Source of the DNA: Diphasiastrum complanatum
Lineage: Eukaryota > Streptophyta > Lycopodiopsida > Lycopodiales > Lycopodiaceae
Length of the DNA stretch: 64,000 bases
NCBI GenBank assembly: GCA_029204225.1
Contig: CM055105.1
Location: forward strand, 10,864,551 to 10,928,550
Direction of reading: 5' to 3'
The stretch's first letter is position 1. Every line of letters begins with the position of its first letter. Of this stretch, positions 32,811 through 44,499 are shown piece after piece. The position numbers and the translations under genes are program-made. The notes beneath the pieces were generated by a model that was not told where the DNA came from, searched no databases, and saw only the letters and a program-made list of their open reading frames with translations.

Positions 32811-33241
32811 AAGTTTACTTTTCTTGGAGGGAATCTAGTTTCTTGGCTATCAAAGAAACAAGCAACTATATCCTTATCATCCTGTGAAGCTGAGTACAAA
32901 TCTCTTACAACCACAACAAAGGAAGTTTTATGGATCAAAAGGCTACTCTTGGAGCTAAAGTGTTATGGAAATGGAGACCTTCCAGTTATCAAGAGTGATA
33001 ACATCTCGGCTCAGGCTCTTGTATCAACCATGTGTTCCATGCAAGGAGCAAACATATCGAGGTAGCTTATCATTTTGTAAGAGAAAAAGTTATTGGGAGA
33101 GAGATCTCACTAGACCATGTTGGATCTTCAAATTGTATTGCAGTTCTTATCACCAAGCCATTGCTCAAGTATGTATTTGTCAAGATAAGGTCTAATCTTG
33201 GCTTAATCTCAAAGTCTTTGTTGAATAGGTAGATGTATTTT
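32811..33241 (+). pseudogene. Ty1/copia RNase H end (copia 4, plus strand)
   Basis: GGNLVSWLSKKQATISLSSC, EAEYKSLTTTTKEVLWIKRL and IKSDNISAQALV are copia RNase H motifs, including the catalytic Glu of CEAEY. After a frameshift near 33030 come RSKHIEVAYHFVREKV and REISLDHVGSSNCIAVL, then IRSNLGLIS. A polypurine tract and LTR start follow. Everything upstream of RNase H is missing. Confidence 0.85.
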
Positions 33242-33335
33242 AAGGAGGAGTGTGATAAATGGTAAAAAATATCTTCCTATCTTGACTTTGGGGGCTAAGC
33301 TCACCTTATTTCTATTGTATATGTTATTGTACATC
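33242..33335 (+). mobile_element. Polypurine tract and start of the 3' LTR of copia 4 (truncated)
   Basis: AAGGAGGAG at 33242-33250 is followed by TGTGATAAATGG, the usual join of polypurine tract and LTR directly after a copia pol end. The LTR is cut after about 85 bases by gypsy sequence of opposite orientation. Confidence 0.65.
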
Positions 33336-34333
33336 CTGCATCAAAACAGCTCCAGTAACATAATCACTAGCATCGGTCCTAACCACAAAAGCCTTATTAG
33401 GATCGCCAATTATTAGTATTTTGCTGAAGTGACACTTTTCTTAAGCAACTCCAAACAATTATTTATATCCTTAGTCCACTCCACTAGTGGACTCTTAGCC
33501 CTCCGGCTTAGCTTCTTATAGCCTTTCAAGGCCTGGGTAAGAGGAAATGCCAATCGAGTAAATTGGAGATTATGCTAATGGAAAAATCCTACAAACACCA
33601 AAAAAGACTTGATTTCTCGTACTGTGGTAAGAATAGGCCATTCAATAACCCTCTGGATACGATCGGCCTCGATCTCCACTCCTCGTCGGAGATCTTATGC
33701 CCCAACTAGGACAATTCCTTAGCAAAAAAGTCACACTTAGACTCTTTGGCAAAGAGCTTTTCCCTTCTTAGGATGTCCAAGACAATCCTAAGATGCTTTT
33801 TATGTTCCGCCAAAGTCCTACTGAACAGTAGGATATCATCTAAGAATACCACTATGAATCTTCCCAAATATGGCCTGAACAAATCGTTCATCATCTGTTG
33901 GAAAGTTGTCGGTGCATTGGTTAGACCAAAAGGCAACATAAAAAATTTGTACTATCCAAAGCGAGTTCAAAAATCCATTTTTGGTATATCTTCTGCCCTA
34001 ATGCATCTTTGATGGTATTCCGATCTTAGATCTATCTTGGTAAAGTACTTAGCACCACCAAGATAATCTATTAGGTCATCCATCCGCGACAGTGGATATC
34101 TATTCTTAACGATTACCTTGTTTAATTTCTTATAATCGATGCAAAACCTTATAGTCTCATCCTTCTTGGCAACCAGAATCACTGGTGATGCCCAAGGAGA
34201 CTTACTAGGTTGTATTCACCCCTTCTTTAGGTAATCATGTAAATGCCTACTTACCTCAGTCTCTTCCGATGCACTTATCTAATAAGGACGCTGTGCGATC
34301 GGAATTGAGTCCATTTGGAATTCGAACATCTTC
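33336..34333 (-). pseudogene. Ty3/gypsy reverse transcriptase-RNase H remnant
   Basis: Right to left: DSIPIAQRPY and [20 protein letters not shown], then [37 protein letters not shown] (first catalytic Asp) and, after a frameshift near 33960, LPFGLTNAPTTFQQMMND. Next come IVVFLDDILLFSRTLAEH (catalytic FLDD near 33845) and LFAKESKCDFF. The end, near 33380-33340, gives FVVRTDASDYVTGAVLMQD of RNase H, with disrupted thumb sequence between. Gag, protease and integrase are absent. Both borders abut copia fragments. Confidence 0.9.
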
Positions 34334-34339
34334 ATCTGG

Positions 34340-34464
34340 AGGCGTATTTGATTTTCGCAAGTCATTCGTAAATCGTTCGTCCTTCGCATGAAGGCACGTT
34401 GACTTTCACGAATTGTTCATCCTTCGCGTCGCGGCAAAGTTGCAGGAGTTCACCATTTCTGACA
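34340..34464 (-). mobile_element. LTR fragment, family B copy 1 (5' end of the LTR)
   Basis: The minus strand starts TGTCAGAAATGGTGAACTCC right after AAGAGGGAG (polypurine tract), itself just past the copia pol end at 34465-34630, so this is the start of a 3' LTR. The same 30-odd bases start the fragment at 43140-43289. Inside, GTTCGTCCTTCG and GTTGACTTT-type words repeat. It is truncated where gypsy sequence begins. Confidence 0.7.
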
Positions 34465-34630
34465 CTCCCTCTTGAACCTTGCATCTTTGCATGTTTAATC
34501 CAATTGTCTTTCTTTGCTTGGCAAAGAGTGGCTTGTTGAGCAGCTTCGTGAGTAGATCTGTAATTATGTCTTCTGATTTTATGTACTGGACCTGGAGCTC
34601 TCCTTTAAATCTCGAATGTGATGGTACTTC
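34465..34630 (-). pseudogene. Ty1/copia RNase H C-terminus (copia 5)
   Basis: RFKGELQVQYIKSEDIITDL, LTKLLNKPLFAKQRKTIGL and QRCKVQEGV are the last residues of a copia polyprotein (GE....Y......ADI.TK.L....F...R..LG). The fragment is cut at 34630 exactly where the 212-bp LTR of the next element begins. Confidence 0.85.
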
Positions 34631-34842
34631 AGACTCTACTCTCTATATAATGAGGTGGAGATTCTCCCGTCGACACATTGGGTTAGGTTACCAGTTTCTC
34701 TCTTCTCCTCTTGCTTCACACGACATGGCTTGGGGGCTAGATCCAAGTTTGATCTAGGATTGGTTGGGCGGTTTGGATCCATAGTCTCTCTTATTGTGTT
34801 CTTCTATCCTCATCTTAGGGGCAATCCTTGAGGATCTTTACA
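34631..34842 (+). mobile_element. 5' LTR of a non-coding LTR element
   Basis: 212 bp, nearly identical to 38493-38704. It starts AGACTCTACTC (TGACTCTACTC in the other copy) and ends ATCTTTACA. A TATA box CTATATAATG is only about 10 bases in, an unusually short U3. One base then separates it from the primer site. Confidence 0.85.
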
Positions 34843-34843
34843 T

Positions 34844-34855
34844 TGGTATCAGAGC
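34844..34855 (+). promoter_or_regulatory. Primer binding site, initiator-Met tRNA type
   Basis: TGGTATCAGAGC, one base after the LTR end, sets the plus-strand orientation of the element 34631-38704. Confidence 0.9.
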
Positions 34856-37800
34856 CCGGCTAAGATGCGGTCTTGGATAGGATGGAAACAAGCCTACATC
34901 AATTTGGAAGTTGAAGCGCTTGGATTTACATCCCGGTTGGAGTGCTATGTTGTTCTCAAAGAAATTATGGAGTTGGATTCACAAATTCCGGATAAGTAGC
35001 ATATTTTTCAAAATTATGATAGAGTGCACTTCTACAAGGATTTTTTTTTTCTGGTAAAAGATGCTACAAATTTGTGGAATCTACATGTAATTTCATAATT
35101 TTCTGAGAATTTTCCAATTGGTGTTCAAAAGTCTGTAATGGTTGATTTAGTTACTGATTCATTGCTAGATTTTGCTCAATTAAGTTTTGAATAGCATGCA
35201 TCAGTCCACAAGTGTGCTGAATCATGTTGTTTTGTTCAAGTTCATATATAATTGATTGTAAAATCAGTATGTCTAGTTTCGTATGGACTGGTTGTAACAT
35301 AAACGTTTGATTCCTGTTGAAGCATGGAGAGGTTATGGACTTCTTGATAAATCTGTAAATCTGCATGTTGAGTACATTTGGTGGAATTGCAATAGTGCTA
35401 ATACTTGATTTTGCGATGAAAGAAAGCTATGAAAGAGTTTACATTAATCATCTTTGTTGGAAATAAAATTCCTAGCAGATTTTTGCTGTTACTTGCAATT
35501 TTTGAGACATGCTCGGAGGTTGAGAATAGAGTTATAACTATTAATCCTTTACTTCTTAGTAATTTCTCAAATATAAGACATCAGACTGGTTTATATGATT
35601 CTGAACTTATTCTGCTGAAAGATTGTTATGTCATATAAATTACTACTTGTGCGGATAGACATAGAATTCAGATAAATTCTAAGGTTAACATGTTTCAATT
35701 TCTTAAACCTAGAATATCTCTTTTTGCATAAATGGATTTAGATAGAATGATAGTTTCTGTCACTCGGGTTGAAAATATTTGAAGGAAAAGTCCTGGTTGT
35801 AATTGAGTGAATCCTTTTGTGGAATGCACTTATTACTGACTTTTTCATGTGTTAGGATATTTTCATATATCACCTTTCCATTTAACTTTAATTGAAATTG
35901 ATGATTTCTTCAAAAGGAGGGGTGAAGTGATGGGATAAAACTCTATTTGGGATTCTGTGGGTTGCATAGTTTTCGGAAGAGAAACAGCTGTGGTATAGAA
36001 ATGAGATTTGTTCTGAAAGTAATTTCAAATAGATTCAGAGTAAGATACCTAATTGGAACTTTTCGAATAAGAGAGTTTTTCTAGGGATTGTGTGGACAAT
36101 CTGGAACTAGAACATGTTTGACATTGAATCATTATCTATGAGTAGTACAGTGAAAGGTCAAAGGTTACTAATTCCATTTTGATTGGAATAGAAATAAGTT
36201 TGATCAGGATATAAGTCTGAGAGTTCTGTATTGGATCAACCTAATTTTAGTTTTAGTACTAGGATCAGTGAGGGGTTGATTGAGTGGATGAGATTATGTA
36301 ATTAGAGGTAAGTTGGATTGGAAAACTATGGAGATTGAATGTTATTCATCTCAAAGATTTCTCGTATGTTATTTACTCATGAGAAATAAAAAATCTTCTG
36401 TAGCTAAGTTACAAGGTCTCAGTGAGATATGTGAGTAACATATGTCGGTTCTGGAGGAATCTGCCAGATAAAAAAAGTGTTTATGTACTGCGTCATAGTG
36501 AGATTATTCACATATGTGCACGATTAATATTGTATGAATCTACTGTATATTCCTGGTTACTAGGGTTATTTGGTGCACTTAACCTAGTCGGTGAACATAA
36601 ACATGTGATCAAGTATTGTTTTGACAGATACTTGTAGAGTTAACAAATCTTTGGATTGGAGATTTATGGATAAACTTATCAATGGTTCGGATGAGGATCT
36701 AAATGTGGTGTCATACTAGTATAATTGAGATCTGCACCTAGACAGTTAAGATTTCTAAATCGTTGGCAATTAACTTGAGTAGTTGATTACTCCGAGATGA
36801 AGTTAATTGGTAAAACGATCAGTGTGATGTAGATTCACCGGGAACTGATGGCTTTGAATTATATTGCTTGTAAGATGCATGATTAGTGAATCATTTTGGT
36901 CCATCAGTCAAAATTGTGTGCATTGGATATACAGTATTTTTGGGATAGAGTATTCCTTAGTTAAAGAAGGGACTCAGATCATTCGTGATTGTATCCCAGA
37001 GAGCTCAATTAGATAACGAATTATAATGGATCCAAGAATAATAACTGAATTGATATTCAGCAGGACTTTGGGTATCTAGATATGATTCTAAATTGTAATC
37101 TAAAGTTTTTGCAGTTGAAGATGATTGTCATCTTGGTATGCGTTCAGTCTTAAATTACCGATGGTTCCTAGACCTTGAATCTTGCACTTCAATTAAAGAA
37201 TCATGTTTTGGAAGTATTCCTAAATCCAATATTTTCTTAATAGAAAGATTTTGGAATGACTCTTACTTTTCCTGAGTTATGTTAGACATATACTCCAATA
37301 TCCTATAAATGATTATGGTTTTGGATTCCAAAAAATCATGATTGACGAATCATACAAATCTTAATATTTATGGTTGACGGATCGTAAATATATACTTAAT
37401 TGTTGTCAGAGGATTGTAAAGAATTGTAATGATTCTTAAGTGTGAAGATTAGGTCTTGTTCTGTTAATTGAGTATGTATTCAGATCAGTGTTTTGAATCT
37501 CTTTACTCTAGTATTTTAATTGAGAACCTATGGCTCTCACAAATATTATCTTATTAAAGTGGATGCTATTCTACTATAGTTTATGGTCTGCAGATGCTTG
37601 AGTACAATTTTTCGTTTGATTGGATCTCCAGTTATCATAGGAGACAAATAAGTCTATTAAGATGAATGAATGTTATTTTCTTGTATTTGGTGCTAGAAAC
37701 AGGAGCGTTTAACTCAAAAGAGTATTTGGGATACTCATAGTTGAGTTTTAATCATTCTATATCTTAATGATTCTCCTAGAGATTCTAGTTGAATGAATTA

Positions 37801-38492
37801 TCATATCGTAGAATTGGATTCTAAGGATAGTTGTACTTGGAAGTTTTTTATGAATTCTCTGCCAGAGTTAGTAAATAATTTCATACTGTAATTATCATTT
37901 TTTTTTCTTTAACTTTAATCCCCTAAGTTAGGGAATATTTCACTTAGAGGTTCCTGTAAGTGTTTTACATGAAGGTGATGTTACTAACTCATGTTGAGTA
38001 TAACCCTGTTGAGGAAATATATCTCTTAGTGTACTTTTCAAACTAGAGTTGGTACTCCAGAACAGAGATTAACGATTGGAAATAAGTTTATCTCTGAGTA
38101 CTTGTTCCGTATAAAAGTCAGATTAAGGATAATGATTTTCTCGGTTAATACTAAAAGTTAAAGGAACTGTAATTCTTTCCTGTTTTTGGGAGCTTCTAAG
38201 GATAGAAGCAGTTTAAAGAAGAAAGAACCTTATGGCCATATTCAGTTAAGGACCTGGAATAATCCTAATGTGGTAGACCGGCCCTCCAGTACTCAAGATT
38301 AATGGTCACACCATGATTTAATTCCATGTCAAGGCCTGTTTGTGACTAATTACCTTGAGATGACCCAGACACTCTAATTGAGACATATGAAGTATTGCAT
38401 GTCTGTGTGACGGATATAGGCAGGAGGACTGCATGAAGAGATGTGATCTATTTAAAGTTGACTAGCATGGGGATTGCATGGTCACATGCACA
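34856..38492 (+). mobile_element. Non-coding interior of a LARD-like element
   Basis: This 3.6-kb A/T-rich region between matching LTRs has no ORF longer than about 70 codons on either strand, and no capsid, protease, RT or integrase motif. LARDs (large retrotransposon derivatives) have this build and are mobilised by other elements. A purine-rich stretch AAAGAAGAAAGAA is near 38214, but no polypurine tract directly precedes the 3' LTR, so the true 3' LTR may start earlier, for example near 38270. Confidence 0.65.
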
Positions 38493-38704
38493 TGACTCTA
38501 CTCTCTATATAATGAGGTGGGGATTCTCTTGTCGACACATTGGATTAGGTTACCAGTTTTTCTCTTCTCCTCTTGCTTCACATGGCATGGCTTGGGGGCT
38601 AGATCCAGGTTTGATCTAGGATTGGTTGGGTGGTTTGGCTCCATAGTCTCTCTTATTGTGTTCTTCTATCCTCATCTTAGGGGCAATCCTTGAGGGTCTT
38701 TACA
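38493..38704 (+). mobile_element. 3' LTR of the non-coding LTR element
   Basis: 212 bp from TGACTCTACTC to GTCTTTACA, over 90 percent like 34631-34842 by eye. The 5 bases after it (TGTAG) do not match those before the 5' LTR (ACTTC), so no target duplication survives. Confidence 0.85.
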
Positions 38705-39275
38705 TGTAGGCTGAGTACGAGTAAGATCCACTCACAACATCGTTTCTATTGCTTGTTTTAGGTTCTCCAAGGTGGTCTCCCTACTGGACGAACACTCTAA
38801 TTATGAAAGAATAGATTAAGCAACACTATGGCGGTCTCCCAACTAGTGGATAACACACTATGGTGGTTTCCCAACTAGTGTCTAACAAGTAACAACACTA
38901 GACAACCTAATTACTCCACAAGGGAATGGAAATACTATGAGAGAAAGATAATCCCATAATAAAACTCATAATTCAACCGATGGAAAAAGCCTAGTGGGAC
39001 TCGAGCACCTACCACAAGGTATTCTAATTCCAATGGGAACACAAGTAGCATGCATAAGATATCACAATTACTGTCTTTATTATCACAAGCCAATACAAGT
39101 GTTGTTGGAGGTCCAATTCACTTTCACATATGGAAAGAGTAGTGGGCCTAAGTTGAAACATGCTTATGGGACTAAGTCCAAACTTAATGCTAATTAACTT
39201 GTAAAGCTACAATAAACTTAGAACTAAACTTCAACTTAGCTTGAATTTAAGGAGCTGTCGTCAATCATTCGACCA
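38705..39275. other. Non-coding stretch before the degraded gene
   Basis: GGTGGTCTCCC / GGCGGTCTCCCAACTAGTG / GGTGGTTTCCCAACTAGTG repeat near 38773, 38831 and 38863. A/T-rich leader-like sequence follows. No gene is seen. It could be promoter or leader of the locus starting at 39276. Confidence 0.35.
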
Positions 39276-39792
39276 ATGGCTTCTGGATCGAGCTCAAGTT
39301 CTACTATCATCTGGAAAGCACACGCAGGAATCCGCCTGACATCCATCCAGTCCTTTTTAGATCAATGCAGGTTGGGTGATCTGAAAGTGGACCCCTCCAT
39401 CATCCTATCTGAAGTAAGTACGGAATTTGTGAACTCCATCCACTCAATCTCTGAGGTGGACTTCAAAGTACATGTGCGAGGCAAATTTTTCACCGTTTCT
39501 GAAGACCTGTTCTGCACAGCCCTCGGATGGGAAGATGGTTTCGACGAACAAAGATTTAGTGGATGAAGCAACCCATTTTCTAAGCAACTGTTTCGTACCC
39601 ACGAAGGGGTACAAAATCTCAATGATCAGAGATACCACATTTAAGTTGTTCTGTATATATGCCAACCAAACAATATTATAGACGGATGCGGATGCAACAA
39701 TTTTGGTCTAAAATTTTGGCTATGTATTGGACGCGCTAGCGGGTAATCCAGTTCGCTTCGGTGTTATTACATACAAGGCTTTCTTGTGGTGG

Positions 39793-40984
39793 ATTAATGT
39801 AGCGCAGGCATCCCAAAGGGGAGCCGGGAACCATGACTTAGCTTCCCAACCTTCAACTGTTGCCGTCCAAACCCACTTGACATACAAGCAGCCAGCTCGC
39901 CAACAACGATCAAACTTAACCAACTGGAAGTTCAGAAACCAACATTGAGATCCAATCTGGCGCCATGCCAGATCGGCCGATGTGGGTGACTTCCCTCCAA
40001 GCAAGACGTCTGACATACATCAAACTTAACCAACTCGAAGCTTCGTTATAAACGAGTAACATCCATTCCAAGCAAGTGGTCTGACTTACATCAGACTTAA
40101 CCAACTGAAAGCTTCGTCACGAGCACTGGAAGCCAAGCTGGCGCCACGCCAGACTGGACAACCATAAACAGGTAACTTCCACCCAAGCAAGCCATCCAAC
40201 TCAGCTGACACCCGTTTCCCAAGAGCTTAACCCATTCATGTTCATGCAAGGAACACTCAGAACCACAAGCCGCGACAGATATGGAGACAACCAGTTCCTG
40301 GACCAAATGGTCCCGACAACATACCGCTGGCGCCACGGACCGAATGGTCCCGACGGCATACCGCTGGCGTCCCGGGATACAACCCTCAGTTATGGGCCAA
40401 ATTAAAAAGTTTGAAACGACCTTACAACTGGCGCTTTTACCGAACACTGAAACCCAGAAGGTAATCAGAGTCAGTTTGAGGAAAATCCCACTTTATTGAT
40501 AAATCTGAGAAGGTTAGATTTCAAGTGTGTGACCGACCCTAGTCTCCGGGGTGCTGGCATGCCAAGGCGAGTGCCAAGACAACATTCCAGCAAGGGAGGC
40601 TGAGACTTGGTTGGAGCTCGTCCTGAGTTGCAACCCGCACTCCCCTATAGTATTGGTGGGATTCGCCACCTCCCCTCATACCAAGTACTCTACCCAGGCT
40701 GGTAAAGCACATTTTGTCTCTCCAGTATTTTCTCTTTCTAGATTTTATTGATCCCCAGGCTTCCTTTAATCATGCCTAGATCGTGTGAGGTGATTGCACA
40801 TCGATCTGAGTTCTCTGGACTTCGCTAGAACCGATCAAAGATTTTCAGCCATAGGAACTTGGCGCCGGCTGGATTCTGGTCACAATGGCGCCGGGAACAG
40901 CACGGGCGCTGCTGGCGCTGGGGACAATGCTGGCGTCGGTGGCACTGGAAGTAAAGCTTGTAAAGGTAACTTTACAACAATTAA
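39793..40984 (-). mobile_element. Solo LTR, family A copy 2, with 5-bp ATTAA target duplication
   Basis: The LTR proper is 39798-40979 (1182 bp), with minus-strand ends TGTTGTAAAG and GCGCTACA. ATTAA precedes it (39793-39797) and follows it (40980-40984). Removing the LTR and one ATTAA joins CTTGTGGTGG-ATTAA-GCACC so that the host frame continues WWI-KHQ without a break. The minus-strand polyadenylation signal is at 40492-40497. No internal element sequence is present, so it arose by LTR-LTR recombination. Confidence 0.93.
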
Positions 40985-43139
40985 GCACCAAAAGTTTTCT
41001 AGAGTTGGAGCACATGTTTCTCGATTGTGCGCTCATTTTGAAATTTTGACTGAGCAAGAGCAAACCATACTGACGGGAAGGTTGTTGGCTCCAAAGCCAA
41101 TTGATCTGTCCAGCCTCCTGACTGTTCCTATCCTAGTTACATCAGATGCTGCACCAGCGGTCGAAGTAGCAGCTACCACCGCTATGGAGATTGATGCTGC
41201 ACCATCCCAACCATATACAGTTCCAGCCGTGGCTATGGATACAGATGGAGCGCTGTTGCTGCTGATTCATCGAAGCCAACATCTACTTCAACTTCCTAGA
41301 AGAAGAAGAGTTCAAGCTCCTCGGACGACGATGCCACCCAGTCAGACACTTCAGACAGTCGACAGGCAGCACCATTTGGTGACACTGGGGCTCCTGTTGA
41401 AGATGAAGATGAACCAGACAACCAGCCCCAGTGGTTTCGAACCATGACAGAGAGAGCCAAGAACTTAGTGGCTGAAGTCTCTGAGTTCAACAAGTATCAC
41501 CAAAAACTCACCATGGAGCTTATCAACTCAGAGAGAGAATCTATAGACTCTCACAAGGAGTCCTACGAGAAGATCGATTTGCTCGAATCAGACAATACGA
41601 AACTGATTGAATGAAATCGTTCTCTCGAAACACAGCTTTAGACTATAATAAAAGAAGCTGATTCTTTGAAGCAGACAAATAAGACGATTGAGGCCAAGTC
41701 TGAAAATTTTCAGACTCAAAATAATTCTTTGAAGCAACAAATTTTGGCTGCGAATCAACACAATGTTGCTCTCCAAAAAAATTTGTAGGAGGAGCGAATG
41801 ACACGAATAAAGGCAAAAGCTGCTCTTTCTCTAAGCAGCAATGCAGGGTCAATCGCAGTAGACCTCACAAAGCTGAACTAGCTCCAAGGCCAGATGCTCA
41901 AAAATTTTCGAGTCAAGTTCTTGCAACCGCTCGAGGATGCGAAGGCACTTGTCGAGAAAGAGTTGGCTGAGCTGAAGGAGCTCTCGAGTGAAGCCACCCC
42001 ATCTTGAGCGGGCCCAATTCACATGAAGAATACCTTAAGGCCCTGCTTCGCATTGATGACCTTACACAACAACACCAAGCTATGCCATCCTGCTTCGGAG
42101 CCTCAGACCATCCCAAATTTTTGGAGGCAGTCGTGAAGATCGACAAGCTCGAACAGGAGCTGTCAAATATCAGGTAGCAATTGGAAGATCAGAAGCTGGC
42201 TGCTGAGTTGCAAACTCAGGATTTGGCAACTGTATCTAGACAGCCAAAGCGAACACGTCGCAATCAGTAGAAGGTATGTGCTGAATGATTCCGTGCATTT
42301 GCTGAACGATTCTGGAAGTGGTGTCCACATGCATTTAATATTGAATTGCAATGGTGTGTGGATTACATGATGCTACCAGGCGCAGTAGGCATTGCCTTCG
42401 ACGAGTGGAAGCGACCTTGGGACAAGGAAGACTTTCTCTGGTTATGGGCCCAGCTCTCTATCGAGCAGAAAAGATGTCTTTGCTGGGGCATAATCCAAGG
42501 TAAATTCCAGGTCGTGCCTTTCGGTTCAGCAGAGTTATACATAGGCTCTTTTGCTATGTATGCTCTTGAATACATTCGAATCAAAGAATTCCAATTTTTG
42601 CGGAACGAAGACAATAAGCGACATTTTTGGAAGCGAAAGTCACAGTTTCAACTGTACAAACCACAAGCTGTTGCGGATCTAGGCGCATTTGACAATGCAA
42701 GGTTGCTGATTAATGTAAATATGGCCTATCCAGAATTATTTAGTCTTTATGTGGATTGGGAGCGAAATCTTGCAGATTATTTTGTGGAAATTCGACACAA
42801 TCTGCAAGACAGAAGGAAGTCCTTCTGTTACAAACAGTTCTGAACATATTCATTTTGGGAGTTTGGTACCTTTGCGGCGAAGACATTATTTTTCGTTCAA
42901 AATCTTTATGTTAAAAGCTCTTTTATTAGATTTTCAGCTCGTTACTGTAAAGAAATCACACTTCGTAGTGATTCAGACGAAGATAGAAAGTTAACTCAGG
43001 AGCTGTTCGATGGAACATTGCTCCCGGTTAAGCTAGAAGAATTCGGCAACTTACCAGTTGGCCGTTACACGAAATCAAAAGAAGACTTGTTGTTGATTGA
43101 GGCTCAACAAAACTTGGAGTTCACTCAAAATATTTACGA

Positions 43140-43289
43140 TTCGCGAATGATTTACGAATTGTTCGTCTTTCGTTTGTCTTGGAAGCACGCTGACTTTCGC
43201 GAATTGTTTCGCGAATCGTTCGTCCTTCGAGTCAAGGCTCGTTGACTTTTGTGTTGTGGCAAAGTTGCAGGAGTTCACCATTTCTGACA
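43140..43289 (-). mobile_element. LTR fragment, family B copy 2
   Basis: The right end TTTCTGACA at 43289 equals the LTR start TGTCAGAAATGG of 34464. Similarity, including the CGTTGACTTT and GTTCGTCCTTCG words, runs left to about 43140. It lies between FTQNIYD and NMDVDANMALV of the degraded gene, so it is an insertion with its left end lost. ACATG at 43290 has no partner on the left. Confidence 0.65.
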
Positions 43290-43690
43290 ACATGGACGTA
43301 GACGCCAACATGGCTCTCGTCCAATTTTTGCAAAGATACAATAAATGCCCGGATTCGAAAGTTCGTGCGGAAGCAGAATTCACTCACGATTTGTCTTTTT
43401 TGATGAAGGTCCCCTCCAAATGGAAGATGTTTTGCCACCAACGTTTTTGGATCCTACTTAAGCGTTGGCGTCCAACAAAATCGAAGACCAATTTCTAGTG
43501 GCCCCTGCTACATTATAGAGTGGCCATGGCCCAAAAAATTCCAGTCATGGATTGCCCAATTTTGGTTGAAAGGCATGCATTCGGGTTTTTTTCCACTTGT
43601 AGATGAGCACAGCTACAATAGACTTGAATTTATGAAACAAGTCAGCAGCCACCTAATCAAGCGTCGTCGTGAGTCTTGGAGTTCCTATTA

Positions 43691-44499
43691 GCTCCAATGT
43701 CGAGGGATCGACACTAATTCAAGTTGGGGGCCATGTTGTGAAAAATATTCACAGGAAAAAATATAAAAATACTTGTCTAGAGATTAAACTAGGTGTGAGG
43801 GTGTTAGCCAATATTTCTGCATGGAAAATTGGGCAAATTCTGAGGTTTATTTTTGGAAAACTGTAAAGAAAAGCATGTAAAACCCGACTAGTAGTGAAAA
43901 ACTGGCATAAAATTGCGTATTGAGTTGGGTCCCAACCTGTCCTAAAAGTGGTTAGAGAAAACTTTGGGGCCTTAGAAATGGCCTATAAAAATATTTTACG
44001 ATTTTTTTAATTGGCCAGTTACAAAAAATAGCCAGCATGACCGTGCTAAAATTTCACCATGTATTGAGTCAACTTTTACTAATATATGATTACTCAGTGT
44101 ATTTTTCAGGGAAACCAGTTTGTCGTGGGAACCCTAGTCATGAATGGCGCAAAAGTCAGTTTCAGGGAAAGAGGTTGAAGGAAAAAAATTTCATGCAAAA
44201 ACAAGACTGTGAACTGTGGTGCAATATCGAAAAAATTCTAGAAACCCTAACAGTGAAACTTTGGCAAGTTTTGGGAATTGAGCAGAATGTGCGAACCAAG
44301 TCGGAAACTCATTAGGGCAAAAATCCAACGAACGGGCCAACCGTACACACTATCAAAAAAAATCAAGGGAAAACCAAATGGAGTGCCAAGAAAAATGAAG
44401 GCCACCTACAAAAAATAGGGGTTGACAAAGGGCATCATCCAAATCTGGATAATAAAAGACAAAAGACCTTGGAGGCTAGAAACCTTGAAGGGTACACCC
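43691..44499. other. A/T-rich stretch, no recognised gene
   Basis: Short open stretches (43669-43866, 44037-44315) show no family motif. The last 80 bases are the left flank of the LTR insertion at 44525 and may be U3 sequence of the promoter-bearing unit that continues at 45393. Confidence 0.4.

Larger units (their letters stand above)
39276..43690 (+). pseudogene. Degraded large gene of unknown family, cut by two LTRs
   Basis: Coding-like pieces follow in order. The first is MASGSSSSSTIIWKAHAGIR, then FVNSIHSISEVDFKVHVRGK and FFTVSEDLFCTALGWEDGF (39276-39560). After a frameshift come THFLSNCFVPTKGYKISMIR and FKLFCIYANQ (to 39678), then NPVRFGVITYKAFLWWI, interrupted by a solo LTR and resuming at 40985 with KHQKFSRVGAHVSRLCAHFE. 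A Pro/Ala/Thr linker and a long coiled coil (41440-42240, with stops) follow. After it lie FWKWCPHAFNIELQWCVDYM and WKRPWDKEDFLWLWAQLSIE (to 42843), FGNLPVGRYTKSKEDLLLIE (43050), NMDVDANMALVQFLQRYN (43290) and WPWPKKFQSWIAQFWLKGMH, ending at 43690. The domain plan (globular, coiled coil, globular) is consistent, but I do not recognise it. It may be a host gene or the ORF of a plant-specific retroelement. Confidence 0.6.

Noticed and set aside
32594-32938. 114-codon minus-strand ORF
   Set aside because: It is antisense to the copia RNase H start on the plus strand, which has clear family motifs.
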